Part shown: in pieces, positions 43,117-51,542 of the stretch
Layout: the number at the start of each line of letters is the position of its first letter
Position numbering within the stretch: position 1 is the stretch's first letter
Assembly (NCBI RefSeq): GCF_003945545.1
Contig: NZ_CP029617.1
Location: forward strand, 6,785,001-6,849,000
DNA: 64,000 bases
Direction: 5' to 3'
Source: Streptomyces sp. WAC 01529
GTDB lineage: Bacteria; Actinomycetota; Actinomycetes; Streptomycetales; Streptomycetaceae
Made by a program: the position numbers and the translations under genes
The notes under the pieces: model-generated
Told to the model about the DNA's origin: nothing
The model's database searches: none
What the model saw: only the letters and a program-made list of their open reading frames with translations

Positions 43117-44895
43117 ATGTCCCAGCCAAGCCTCGAACCAGCCCCTGCGCCTCCATGGCAGCACTGCCAGCACGGCGCGGACCCCGCCAGCGATCCCGTC
43201 GGTTGCCCCGGCATCCTCGTCTCTGGCCACACCGCGTGCCTCGCCCACCTGGCCAATTCTGACCGCGATGCCTACCTGGCGGGTTTGTCCCCCGGTGCCG
43301 ACATCGACCACCGCGGCACCCCCTTCACCCGGCCCCTCCTCGCTGCCCTCCTCAATGCCCTCCGTGACCCCGCAACCGGATACCCACGCCTCGGCTACGC
43401 CGTGTTCGCGTCGGCCGCCTTCAAGGACTACGCCGACTTCGCGTCGGCCGCCTTCGAGGACTACGCCGGATTCGGATCGGCGACCTTCACGTACGACGCC
43501 ACGTTCGAGTCGGCCACCTTCAAGGGCGACTCCGGGTTCGCGTCGGCCACCTTCGAGAACTACGCCGAGTTCAGGTTGGCGACCTTCAAGGGCGAAGCCA
43601 GGTTCACGCGGGCGACCTTCAAGAGCGGAGCCGGGTTCGGATCGGCGACCTTCGAGGACTACGCCGACTTCGGATCAGCGACTTTCAAGAACAACGCCGG
43701 GTTCGGGTCGGTGACCTTCGAGCGCAACGTCGGGTTTGAGTCGGTGACCTTCGAGCGCAGCGTCGGGTTTGAGTCGGTGACCTTCGAAAGGGCGTCACGT
43801 CTCGGGCCGTTGGTATGCGCCGGGCAGGTCAGCTTATTCGGGGCGGTGTTCGGCGGGCCTGTGAGCCTCTGGGTTGCCGCGCGCCGCCTGGAGTGCCGAC
43901 GGACCCGCTGGTCGTCGACGGCCGAGGTACGTCTGCGCCACGCCACGGTGGACTTCACCCACGCGGTCTTCGAATATCCGCTCACCATCGGGGCGGAACC
44001 CGACCCGTTTGTACTCCCCAACGGCCACCAGGTGCCAGAAGAGCCCCTTACCAGCACGTCCGACGCCGCGGTGCGCATCGCCTCGCTACGCGGGGTGGAC
44101 GCGGCCCACCTGGTCCTCGCCGACGTAGACCTGTCGGAGTGCCTGTTCACCGGGACCGTGCACCTGGACCAACTGCGTCTGGAGGGCGCCTGCCTCTTCA
44201 ACACGGTCCCGCGCTCCGTGCACTGGCGGCGCTGCTGGCACCCCGCACGGTTCACCCGGCGGCGCACCCTCGTCGAAGAACACCACTGGCGGGCGCGGCA
44301 GCCAGCCGCAGCCCCCGGCTGGCAAGCAGCCCCATCCGGCGCCGCCCACGTCGGGCCGCTGCAACTGGCACCGGTATACCGGGCACTGCGCAAAGCATTC
44401 GAGGACGCCAAGCACGAACCCGGGGCCGCCGACTTCTACTACGGGGAAATGGAGATGCGCCGCCACGCCGACGACATCCCCCGAAACGAACGAACCCTTC
44501 TCACCGCCTACTGGGCCCTGTCCGGCTATGGCCTGCGCGCCTACCGGGCGTTGAGCTGGCTCGCCGCGGCCATGCTCCTCACCATCCTGCTCCTGATGGG
44601 CTTCGGACTCCCCAACAACGATCCGAAGCAGGTAGCCACCGGCACCGTGCCGTCCGGCGGCGGGAAAGTGACCTTCGAGATCAGCAAGGACGATCCGCAC
44701 CATCCCACCGGACAACGGTTCACCGGCGAGCGCTTCGAGAAGGCCCTGAACGTCACCCTCAACTCGGTCGTCTTCCGCTCCGCCGATCAGGACCTGACCA
44801 CCACCGGCACCTACATCGAAATGACCTCCCGGCTCACCGAACCCGTCCTTCTGGGCCTGGCCGTCTTCGCCGTCCGCAACCGCGTCAAACGCTGA
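43117..44895 (+). CDS. Pentapeptide-repeat membrane protein
   Basis: About 592 aa. After a Cys/His-containing head (HCQHGADPASDPVGCPG), a run of about 17 pentapeptide-like units in pairs (FASAAFKDYADFASAAFEDY, SATFKGDSGFASATF, VGFESVTFERSVGFESVTFE) from about residue 105 to 230 should fold as a right-handed beta-helix. Further on, shorter units (DVDLSECLFTGTVHLDQL) and a membrane helix (LSWLAAAMLLTILLLMGFGL), then a soluble C-terminus with a second hydrophobic stretch (VLLGLAVFAV). ATG 43117 is chosen; the open frame to 42724 overlaps the antisense gene. Function unknown. Confidence 0.8.
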   Translation: MSQPSLEPAPAPPWQHCQHGADPASDPVGCPGILVSGHTACLAHLANSDRDAYLAGLSPGADIDHRGTPFTRPLLAALLNALRDPATGYPRLGYAVFASAAFKDYADFASAAFEDYAGFGSATFTYDATFESATFKGDSGFASATFENYAEFRLATFKGEARFTRATFKSGAGFGSATFEDYADFGSATFKNNAGFGSVTFERNVGFESVTFERSVGFESVTFERASRLGPLVCAGQVSLFGAVFGGPVSLWVAARRLECRRTRWSSTAEVRLRHATVDFTHAVFEYPLTIGAEPDPFVLPNGHQVPEEPLTSTSDAAVRIASLRGVDAAHLVLADVDLSECLFTGTVHLDQLRLEGACLFNTVPRSVHWRRCWHPARFTRRRTLVEEHHWRARQPAAAPGWQAAPSGAAHVGPLQLAPVYRALRKAFEDAKHEPGAADFYYGEMEMRRHADDIPRNERTLLTAYWALSGYGLRAYRALSWLAAAMLLTILLLMGFGLPNNDPKQVATGTVPSGGGKVTFEISKDDPHHPTGQRFTGERFEKALNVTLNSVVFRSADQDLTTTGTYIEMTSRLTEPVLLGLAVFAVRNRVKR

Positions 44896-45308
44896 CTCCC
44901 GCCACCCGACACTGAAACGACCGGTGCACTCGAACCAACGCAGGCCAGCGCGCGGGAGATTGCGGTGCCCAGTTCAAAGGCCCGCTCGCTGAAATCTTCG
45001 CTGCTGCCCGACGCCCACTCACGGCTCGATCACCTCTCGCACGTCGTGACGCTCCGTCCCTTCGCGTGGTGCCCTGTCGCAACGAAGATTGAGCGTTCTC
45101 ACCGAACATTGAGTGCCAGCCGGTCCTGGGCGAGCTGTTCAACGAGACCACGCCGGAAGTACCGACCCGGCCGGGCAGCACGCCGATGACCTGCCGGCCC
45201 AGTCCTCATTAAAGGCCCCGACGTGTGGCGGCGTGGTCGGCCAAACACAGGGGTAAGACACACGCGTCGGCCACCGCTGAGGTGGTGATGGGGGCGAGGG
45301 GAGAGCAC
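44896..45308. other. Intergenic region containing inverted repeat A
   Basis: Apart from the 43-bp repeat (45073-45115) I find no gene I can support. A 74-codon plus-strand frame (44965-45189) has no ribosome site and mixed composition. A short protein-like stretch (ECQPVLGELFNETTPEVPTR, about 45112-45175) may be a remnant of something larger. Confidence 0.45.
45073..45115 (+). repeat. 43-bp imperfect inverted repeat, left copy
   Basis: Begins CCTGTCGCAACGAAGATTGA and ends CATTGAGTG. It matches the reverse complement of 46825-46867 at 37 of 43 positions by hand alignment. The two copies point inward and flank the Nudix-like gene. Confidence 0.75.
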
Positions 45309-46583
45309 ATGGACTGGTCGCCAGAGCTGTGGATCAGCCTGGCGAGCCTTTTGCTCGCCGGTGTCGGCGTCTACTACGGACGAGGCGCGCTTACTCCCGA
45401 AAGAGGCGGGGAGTCACAGCGGTCCTTCGTCGACGGGCGGAAGGACATGGGGGCCCGCTTCGGGGAACTCTCCGAGGCGGCCGCCGACATCCACGTGCGT
45501 GCACGCCCCGCACTCGAGCGGATTGGGACCTCCACACTGCTGTGGGAACCGGCGATGCGTCCGCCGCGACCAGTCCCGCTGCGGCAGGTGACACTCACCT
45601 GGCAGGAGAATCCGCCGCCGCCCGACCCGGCCCTGCTCCGAGCGACACGGCGGTACTTGCCGCAGGAGACTAGGACCCGGAGGTACCAGCGATATTCCTC
45701 GGCCATGGGCGACCTGGCTCGGCCCGCACTCTTCGAAGACCGCCCCTCCTTCCGGCTGCTCCGGGCCGACTGGTCGCATGCGGACGGGCCTAGCCTGGAT
45801 TTCGGGCCCGGCCAGTACTTCGACCTCATCGACCAGAACGAGGCCCTCGCCCATGAACTCGCCGAGGCCACACGGCGGAAGCCGGGACGCCTGCCGTTCT
45901 GGGGTCTGCCCATCCGCCGGCTCCTCACTGACGACCCCCTGCTTCTGGGGCGGCGCAAGGTACTACCGTCCGTCGGCACCCTGACTCTACGGCGCACCCC
46001 CGACGGCCAGGCGTCCTTCCTCCTGCTCTTGAGAGGCAAGGGCAAGGTCGCCACGGGGGAGGAGATATTCGGGCCGCTCCCCGGCGGTATGATCCAGCCC
46101 GCCTCTCTATCACCCCACGCACACCGGCGGGACCTCTCGCTGTGGCGCGTCATCATGCGCGAGTACAACGAGGAATTGCTCGGTGCTCCGGAGGCGACCG
46201 GAGACGGCGGCACCGAGGTCGACTACGGCCAACCTCCTTACAGCCTGCTCGACGCAGCACTGGACGATGGCTCTTTGCGGGTTTGGTGCTTCGGCATGGG
46301 TTTGGAACCGCTGCACCTCGCCGTGTGCGTGCTAACCGTGGCGGTGTTCGAAGCCCACACCTTCGACACCGTCTTCGCTGAGGCGGTGAAGGAGAACGAT
46401 GAAGGCCATGTGATCAGTCAGAGGCCCGATGGCGCCGTGAGGGGGCTGCCGTTCACTGAGGCCGGCATCGCAGACCTCCAGGCGAAACGCCATCTCCTGT
46501 CGTCCCCTTTGGCGGGACTCCTTCAGCTGGCCCAGCAGCACCAGGAGATGCTTCTCGCGCCACCCGGCTGTGCGCCGACGTGA
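45309..46583 (+). CDS. Membrane-anchored Nudix-like protein
   Basis: About 424 aa from ATG 45309 behind AGGGGAGAG. An N-terminal membrane helix (LWISLASLLLAGVGVYY), a long central region, and a Nudix-like box near residue 285: GPLPGGMIQPASL then VIMREYNEELLG, a degenerate GX5EX7REUXEEXGU (the REYNEEL core is kept, the first E is not obvious). Nudix proteins hydrolyse nucleoside-diphosphate derivatives or bind them as sensors; loss of a box residue would favour binding. Flanked by 43-bp inverted repeats, so possibly a mobile cassette. Confidence 0.65.
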   Translation: MDWSPELWISLASLLLAGVGVYYGRGALTPERGGESQRSFVDGRKDMGARFGELSEAAADIHVRARPALERIGTSTLLWEPAMRPPRPVPLRQVTLTWQENPPPPDPALLRATRRYLPQETRTRRYQRYSSAMGDLARPALFEDRPSFRLLRADWSHADGPSLDFGPGQYFDLIDQNEALAHELAEATRRKPGRLPFWGLPIRRLLTDDPLLLGRRKVLPSVGTLTLRRTPDGQASFLLLLRGKGKVATGEEIFGPLPGGMIQPASLSPHAHRRDLSLWRVIMREYNEELLGAPEATGDGGTEVDYGQPPYSLLDAALDDGSLRVWCFGMGLEPLHLAVCVLTVAVFEAHTFDTVFAEAVKENDEGHVISQRPDGAVRGLPFTEAGIADLQAKRHLLSSPLAGLLQLAQQHQEMLLAPPGCAPT

Positions 46584-46972
46584 GCACTGTGTCCCGCAGC
46601 GCACCGGTCATGGACCTTCAGCCGTGACCCACCGCCCCTCGGATGTGAGGACCCGGCCGATGATCGCCAGTCCTTGTAGGTGACGTGGACGGAGTCGTAG
46701 TGCCCAGCAGGTGATGGTGTGTGGTTATTGAGTCCGAAAGCGTAGGGCCACCTCATTTCCCGGGTTCTACTTCGCCACCGCGGTCGCCTCGCTGGCCTTG
46801 GCCGTCTCCTCCTGATAGCGGCACCACTCAATATTCGATGAGAACACTCAGCCTTCGCTGCGACAGGACACGTGGTGTCCCGTCCCAGTGAACCTTGACC
46901 GTTTGCCATCGGATCTTGGTGAATGCGAGTTAGCGTCAGCGATGGTTGAGTACTGCAGGTCAAGGAGGCGAA
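46584..46972. other. Intergenic region containing inverted repeat B
   Basis: No supported gene. Contains the right 43-bp repeat (46825-46867) and the ribosome site (AAGGAGGCGAA) of the next gene. Minus-strand frames here are shadows with poor composition. Confidence 0.5.
46825..46867 (-). repeat. 43-bp imperfect inverted repeat, right copy
   Basis: On the minus strand it reads CCTGTCGCAGCGAAGGCTGA and ends TATTGAGTG, pairing with 45073-45115 (six mismatches). Confidence 0.75.
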
Positions 46973-47242
46973 ATGTCCGAGCCCGTCCCCGATGATCTGC
47001 GCTGCCGTCGTTGCGGTGACCTGCCGGAGCCGCTCCTCTGTCTCGGCCACAAACCTGACGGAACGCCCTCCGCCGACGCGCCTCCAGCGGTGCTCGCGCT
47101 GGAGGCCGAGCTCGGCCTTGCCGAGGACGCGCGCCGCCGGGCCGCCGGCACCGTGCTCACCGACACCCAGGCCGCCGCGATGCTGCGTGCCATGGCCGGC
47201 GAGCCCGAACTGGACACCGGCAACGGCGAGCACGAGCGCTAA
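46973..47242 (+). CDS. Small zinc-ribbon-like protein
   Basis: 89 aa. ATG 46973 has an excellent AGGAGG site. CRRCGDLPEPLLCLGH (residues about 10-25) gives a Cys-rich knuckle with a later Cys and His, then a helical part (AVLALEAELGLAEDARRRAA). Unknown; typical of small Streptomyces mobile-element proteins. Confidence 0.65.
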   Translation: MSEPVPDDLRCRRCGDLPEPLLCLGHKPDGTPSADAPPAVLALEAELGLAEDARRRAAGTVLTDTQAAAMLRAMAGEPELDTGNGEHER

Positions 47243-47271
47243 CCAATCGCGCCGAATGCGGGGCATCGCCC

Positions 47272-47394
47272 GAAGCAATCGAGCAGACCCAGGCCGTCCT
47301 CGCTCTCGCCCGACGCCGCGTGAACGTCCTCTGGGCCCTGCTGCGCGACGGACGGTGCTACGAACTCACGCCGCCGGCCGTCCTCGCGGCTTGA
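47272..47394 (+). pseudogene. IS110-family transposase C-terminal remnant
   Basis: 40 codons reading EAIEQTQAVLALARRRVNVL then WALLRDGRCYE and a TGA. This is the characteristic C-terminus of IS110-family (DEDD) transposases; no upstream part remains. It marks an old insertion or deletion between the zinc-ribbon and GNAT genes. Confidence 0.7.
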
Positions 47395-47444
47395 CAGACC
47401 GCATTGGGAATCGGCGGCACAGGACACGTGGCTAGGCTGCTGCA

Positions 47445-48176
47445 GTGATCGAGCCCTTGCCGCTCCCCGGCGACCCGACCGAGCTTCGCCTGCGCATCCA
47501 CTACACCGACACTCTGAGTGACACCCTCGACGCGGACACCCTGGAGGAGTGGAGCGTGGAGATCCTCCACCGCAGCCGGGAGCATGCCAGCAGTCGTTGT
47601 CCGACGGCGCCCGGCGCGTGTGACGCAGCGGACTGCCCCGCGTACACCGTGAGCGACAGCGCGGCCGGTTCGATGACCTTCTTTCGTGTGCATCTCGACC
47701 GCGGGCGCAACGCGTACGCAGCCATGGAGGAGGCGTCGGAGGACCTCTGTGAGATCGCGCAGGCCCTCCTCGACCCCGCCACGGGGTACTACACGGACGA
47801 GGTCGGAGAGCTGCTGGAGTACAGCGGTTCCGCCCTGCTCGTCATGGACCGCGTCACCCTGCACGAGGAATGGAGAGGGCGCGGCTTGGGCGTGATCCTC
47901 GCTTCCGAAGCCATCTACCGGCTGATGCCCGGATGCCGGGCCGTGGCCTGCGCTCCCGGAATCTCCGACATGAGCGCGAACCGACTACGGAGCGAAGTCG
48001 AGTGGGGCCGCGTCACGGCCAAGATCGCCAGAGGGTGGGAGCAGCTCGGGTTCCTTCCCTGCCGGGGCAACGTCTTCGTCCTGTCGCCCACCTCGCTGGT
48101 CCTGGAGGAGCAGCGAGGTCAGCTCCGCCGGAGGCTCGTGGAACTCGGGGCCGCCTGGGCGGCGGCCCGCGCATAG
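47445..48176 (+). CDS. GNAT-family acetyltransferase-like protein
   Basis: 243 aa from GTG 47445. GNAT motif A is clear (LLVMDRVTLHEEWRGRGLGV, then LASEAIYRL), supplying the acetyl-CoA pyrophosphate loop RGRGLG. The N-terminal half has a Cys-containing segment (CPTAPGACDAADCPAY), possibly metal binding. A basic C-terminal helix ends the protein. Substrate unknown. It follows the IS110 remnant by 50 bp. Confidence 0.75.
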   Translation: MIEPLPLPGDPTELRLRIHYTDTLSDTLDADTLEEWSVEILHRSREHASSRCPTAPGACDAADCPAYTVSDSAAGSMTFFRVHLDRGRNAYAAMEEASEDLCEIAQALLDPATGYYTDEVGELLEYSGSALLVMDRVTLHEEWRGRGLGVILASEAIYRLMPGCRAVACAPGISDMSANRLRSEVEWGRVTAKIARGWEQLGFLPCRGNVFVLSPTSLVLEEQRGQLRRRLVELGAAWAAARA

Positions 48177-48210
48177 GGTGGCCCGCCCGTCTGCCCATGC
48201 CGCCCGCCAC

Positions 48211-48435
48211 TCACTCCCGGTTCTCTACCTCCCGCCGCTCGCGACGCTCACGACGCTTGCGCTCTTGCTCTCGTGCGCGCTGCCGCTGCATCAGCAGTTC
48301 CTTGCGGTCACTCGACCGCTGTGGCCAGACCGCGCGCAGGACGACCCCCACACCGGTCACGGCGATGAACAAGAATGCGATGCCCAAGACAGCCCACCAC
48401 GGGGCAGAGTCCGGTAGAAAGAACACGACTTGCAC
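48211..48435 (-). CDS. Small single-TM basic protein
   Basis: 74 aa: one membrane helix (WAVLGIAFLFIAVTGVGVVL) then a basic/acidic coiled-coil tail (QRQRAREQERKRRERRERRE). No recognised family. Start MQVVFFLPDS at 48435. Confidence 0.55.
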   Translation of the reverse strand: MQVVFFLPDSAPWWAVLGIAFLFIAVTGVGVVLRAVWPQRSSDRKELLMQRQRAREQERKRRERRERREVENRE

Positions 48436-48464
48436 CTTCCGACCTACAAGGGTCGGCGGGTCGC

Positions 48465-49040
48465 TTAAGCAGCTAGTACGGCGCTCCCCAGCGCGCTGCG
48501 CCCGCCCCGAAGACTGATCACGGGGAGGGCGGGGTTCGGGCCGCGAGGGGCGACCTGAGGTGATGTATCAAGAGGTCGCGGTGCCCAGTTCACACAGTCG
48601 GCCGGCCTCGGCGTCAACGATGCGAGTAGGGCCATCAAGCTGCGGCGCTGAAAGCTCACGTAATAGGCGAGCAGATCTGCTAGGGCAGCAAGATATTCAG
48701 TTATGAGACTTGGGTCATGAACGCCTTGCGCGGCGCGAAGGGCGTCCGCTGCCTTGGCGAGCCGGGTCTTCGCGCTTTCGACGTGTGTGTACGTGAGTCC
48801 GGGGCCAGCGTGAGTCTTGCTGCCCAGTAGCTGCTCTTCAAAGATCTTCCGGAAGTCGTCAGACTGCCAGCCCAGGGCCGCCGCCTCACGAACTCGCGGG
48901 TCACGGACTGCTAGCCGAAGCTCATCTTCGAGGATCAACAATTCAACGCCGGTGATGTCGAACCCGACATCCAGCCGGTTGGTGGCGATCACCATCTCAA
49001 GGTCAGACGCTCCTGGCGTTGGCCGCTCGGACTCGCTCAT
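48465..49040 (-). CDS. Hypothetical helical protein
   Basis: 191 aa, ATG 49040; AGGAGGA lies about 11 nt upstream. Mostly helical (VELLILEDELRLAVRDPRVR, FRKIFEEQLLGSKTHAGPGL, LITEYLAALADLLAYYVSFQ). The last 45 residues are low quality, so the natural end may have been replaced. Not recognised. It lies just left of the IS5 element. Confidence 0.55.
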   Translation of the reverse strand: MSESERPTPGASDLEMVIATNRLDVGFDITGVELLILEDELRLAVRDPRVREAAALGWQSDDFRKIFEEQLLGSKTHAGPGLTYTHVESAKTRLAKAADALRAAQGVHDPSLITEYLAALADLLAYYVSFQRRSLMALLASLTPRPADCVNWAPRPLDTSPQVAPRGPNPALPVISLRGGRSALGSAVLAA

Positions 49041-49272
49041 CTCAGTCAACTTCCTCCTCTCAGTGTCTCGTTCGTCAAGATCGGCAGAAGTCTATCTGGC
49101 GGGTCCGACATCACTGTGAGGAAGGCCGAAGCGACAGGGGTCGCTGCCAAACGCCTCGGTTGGATCTCAAAGGGCAGCAGTTCTGTCCTTCGTCATCGAA
49201 TCCAGTCGTTTCGGCTTGCTTGACATTGGACCTAGAGCGTGTCTCTTTGATCGATTGGTCAGTTGATCGGAT

Positions 49273-50133
49273 GTGTCCGTTCGGTTAGTGATCACTGATG
49301 CGATGTGGGACCGGATCGAGCCGTTGATGCCGGCCGATCCGGTCCGCGGTCGGCGGTGGGCCGATCATCGACGAACCGTGGAGGCCATCGCGTGGAAGTA
49401 CCGCACCTGCTCGCCCTGGCGGGACCTGCCCGACGAGCTCGGCTCGTTCCAGACCGCCCACAAACGACTGCTCAGGTGGGCCGTGGACGGCACCTGGGAA
49501 CGCATCCTTGCCGCGGGTCCTGGCAGCGGCCGACGACGTTGACGACATCGGCTGGACCGTGTCGGTGGACTCCACCGTCTGCCGGGCTCACCAGCATTCC
49601 GCCGGCGCCAGGAAAAAGGGGCTCCAGGTCGGGCCGAACCCGACGACCACGCGCTCGGACGCTCGCGCGGCGGCCTGAGCACGAAGGTCCATCTCGCCAG
49701 TGACCCCCGTGCACGGCCCCTGGCGCTCCGCGTCACCGCAGGCCAGGCGGGCGACGCCCCGGCCTTCGAGACCGTCATGGCCGCCATCTGCGTTCCGCGA
49801 AGCGGGCCCGGACGACCGAGGACCCGCCCAGATGCCGTCCTCGCGGACCGCGCGTACTCGTCCCGCGCGATCCGAAGTCACCTCCGCCAACGCGGAATCC
49901 GCGCTGTAATCCCCCAGCCCTTGGACCAGATCGGCCACCGGCTGCGGCGAGGCAGTGCCGGAGGTCGACCGCCCGCCTTCGACGCCGAGGCATACAAGCA
50001 GCGCAACTCAGTCGAACGCTGTATCAACCGGCTCAAGCAGTGGCGCGGCCTGGCCATGCGGACCGACAAGCTCGCCATCGCCTACCAGGCCGCGCTCCAC
50101 CTCGCCGCGATCCTCATCTGGGCACGGCGATAG
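49273..50133 (+). pseudogene. IS5-family (IS427-like) transposase, two frame changes
   Basis: The first frame runs from 49273 (RLVITDAMWDRIEPLMPADP, WKYRTCSPWRDLPDELGSFQ). At GCGGGTCC (about 49515) an extra G moves the protein into frame 2 (LAAADDVDDIGWTVSVDSTV, the first DDE Asp). At AAAAAGGGG (49612-49620) a -1 step returns to frame 1 (EPDDHALGRSRGGLSTKVHL, DAVLADRAYSS, SVERCINRLKQWRG) to 50133. The A-rich slip is the programmed site of this IS group; the extra G is a lesion, so the copy is probably inactive. Confidence 0.8.
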
Positions 50134-50138
50134 CCCGC

Positions 50139-50522
50139 TCAGCGATCGACCACCCAGCGTGCGTCCGCAGGCCAAGAGCCCGTGCCAACGATGTGCTCCA
50201 CGAGCCTGAATGCCTCCCGGATGGGGACGGTGTCCTCATCCGGATACTCGTCGCCCTGCCCGTTGGAGAGGATGAACCCGTCGCTCGACCCCGCAGTTCC
50301 GGGGTCCACGGCATGCTCGCCGGGACCACCCTCGCCTTCGAGCAGCACCACCATCGCTCGCTCGGCATTCGTCACGAAGGCAAGCAACCGTCCAGACGAA
50401 CTGGCCAGCCACGTCTCAAGCTGTCCGCTGTCGATCCTCGACCGAAGAGCCTCCACGACCCCCGCTGACAACACAGGGACAGGGCTGTCTTCGTTGATCA
50501 CCCAAGACTCGATCACGAGCAC
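50139..50522 (-). CDS. Imm1-family immunity-like protein
   Basis: 127 aa from GTG 50522. The C-terminal block GFILSNGQGDEYPDEDTVPI then AFRLVEHIVGTGSWP is the Imm1 signature, an immunity family paired with polymorphic toxins. No toxin gene is adjacent. It is convergent with the IS5 transposase, 5 bp from its stop, and inside the probable terminal repeats, so it appears to travel with the IS as an orphan. Confidence 0.75.
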   Translation of the reverse strand: MLVIESWVINEDSPVPVLSAGVVEALRSRIDSGQLETWLASSSGRLLAFVTNAERAMVVLLEGEGGPGEHAVDPGTAGSSDGFILSNGQGDEYPDEDTVPIREAFRLVEHIVGTGSWPADARWVVDR

Positions 50523-50605
50523 GACGATCTCACGGGCGGATTCAAGAGACAGGCCCTAGTCGTAGGTGGCGGGCGTGCTGGGTAGCCGACCAACTGGCCC
50601 GGAAG

Positions 50606-50926
50606 TCAGGGGGCGGGGGGCAGCGTGTCGGGCAGGGATCCTCCGGATTTCCGGGACAGCTCGTCTACCAGCGGCAGGAGTTCCAGGAGGCGGCTGGTCG
50701 GACGCTCGACCCATCCGTTGAGGACGTTGTCGATCCGGGCCAGCAACTCGGGAGCATCCCGCTTCAGCGCTCGGCGGTGCACATCCACGTGAGCGCGAGC
50801 GTGGGTGAGGTCGTCCTGCGCGCCTGGTACGCCGGGCACCGCTTCCAGGGCATGCGAGGCGGCCAGCAGATTCAGTGCCACATATAGGTCCCAGGCCACA
50901 GCGCTGTCCAGCGGATCTTTTCCCAT
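50606..50926 (-). CDS. Small helical hypothetical protein
   Basis: 106 aa. MGKDPLDSAVAWDLYVALNL then helical segments (DDLTHARAHVDVHRRALKRD, LLARIDNVLNGWV). Soluble, no family recognised. It lies 28 bp downstream of the cupin gene in the same direction; a GC-rich hairpin sits between them (about 50930-50972). Confidence 0.6.
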   Translation of the reverse strand: MGKDPLDSAVAWDLYVALNLLAASHALEAVPGVPGAQDDLTHARAHVDVHRRALKRDAPELLARIDNVLNGWVERPTSRLLELLPLVDELSRKSGGSLPDTLPPAP

Positions 50927-50954
50927 TTTTTGATTCTCCCCGCCGCCCCCGCCT

Positions 50955-51542
50955 TTAGGGGTGACGGGGATTGATGGCCTGTAGCCGCGCGGAGAAGTCT
51001 AGGTCGGGGGCTGCGGCGCGGTGCTGGCCGGTGGCCAGGTCGAGGTATCCCCAGCGTCCATGTTCCCGGGGGCCACAGACCATCAGGGTCAGGGTACGGC
51101 CGGGTTCGTGGATCTCGGTGACCTCGTGGTAGACGTCGCGCGGCACCGTGTTGATGCCGCCGGAGCTGTGCCCGACGCCGTGTTCGGCGCGTACTGCTCC
51201 GTCGCCGTCGGGGATGTATCGGTCTTCGCTGTACCCGCCGAGCAGTACGTGTGCGTCGAAATCCCAGGGGTGCGAGTGCGGCGCTGGCTGCTGATCTCCA
51301 CGCAGGTCCGGAGCGATCCAGAGATTAATCTTCACGGTGGCCTTGCGGGTGCCGAGCAGCGTCAACTCCGCCTTGTACCCGTTGCCGCAGCCGTCTGGCA
51401 CCAGAGTCCAGCTGGGCGGCGCTGTGAACGTCTCCCAAGTCAGGGGCGCCAGGTGAGGGACGTGGGTGGCGGTGCCAGCTTCCGCCACACCGTACAGAAC
51501 GTCGTCGAGCGCCAGGCCCGGGCGAATCTGAATGGTCGCCAT
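50955..51542 (-). CDS. Cupin-fold protein
   Basis: 195 aa from ATG 51542 (MATIQIRPGLALDDVLYG), behind GGAGAG. Cupin motif 1-like HSHPWDFDAHVLLGGYSEDR and motif 2-like NTVPRDVYHEVTEIHEPGRT with LTLMVCGPREHG give the metal-binding beta-barrel pattern. Probably a small-molecule-modifying or binding protein; substrate unknown. The upstream extension to 51725 is of poor quality and not used. Confidence 0.7.
   Translation of the reverse strand: MATIQIRPGLALDDVLYGVAEAGTATHVPHLAPLTWETFTAPPSWTLVPDGCGNGYKAELTLLGTRKATVKINLWIAPDLRGDQQPAPHSHPWDFDAHVLLGGYSEDRYIPDGDGAVRAEHGVGHSSGGINTVPRDVYHEVTEIHEPGRTLTLMVCGPREHGRWGYLDLATGQHRAAAPDLDFSARLQAINPRHP

Larger units (their letters stand above)
49235..50557. mobile_element. 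IS5-family element, probably with Imm1-like passenger gene
   Basis: The left end GAGCGTGTCTCTTTGATC (from 49235) and the right end, read inward on the minus strand (AGGGCCTGTCTCTTGAATCC, from about 50557), share TGTCTCTT and both abut CTAG (49232-49235, 50556-50559), compatible with the short T-A type target duplication of IS5/IS427 elements. Inside are a frame-disrupted transposase (plus) and an Imm1-like gene (minus). No end-like repeat follows the transposase directly, so the passenger seems to be within the element. Exact ends need comparison to sibling copies. Confidence 0.65.

Noticed and set aside
43395..43800. Regularly repeated DNA that might be taken for a CRISPR array
   Set aside because: The roughly 45-bp periodicity is coding: it encodes pentapeptide repeats in an intact frame, and the spacer-like parts are not unique.
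46523..47278. 251-codon minus-strand frame
   Set aside because: Crosses inverted repeat B, the zinc-ribbon gene and intergenic DNA antisense; composition is that of a shadow.
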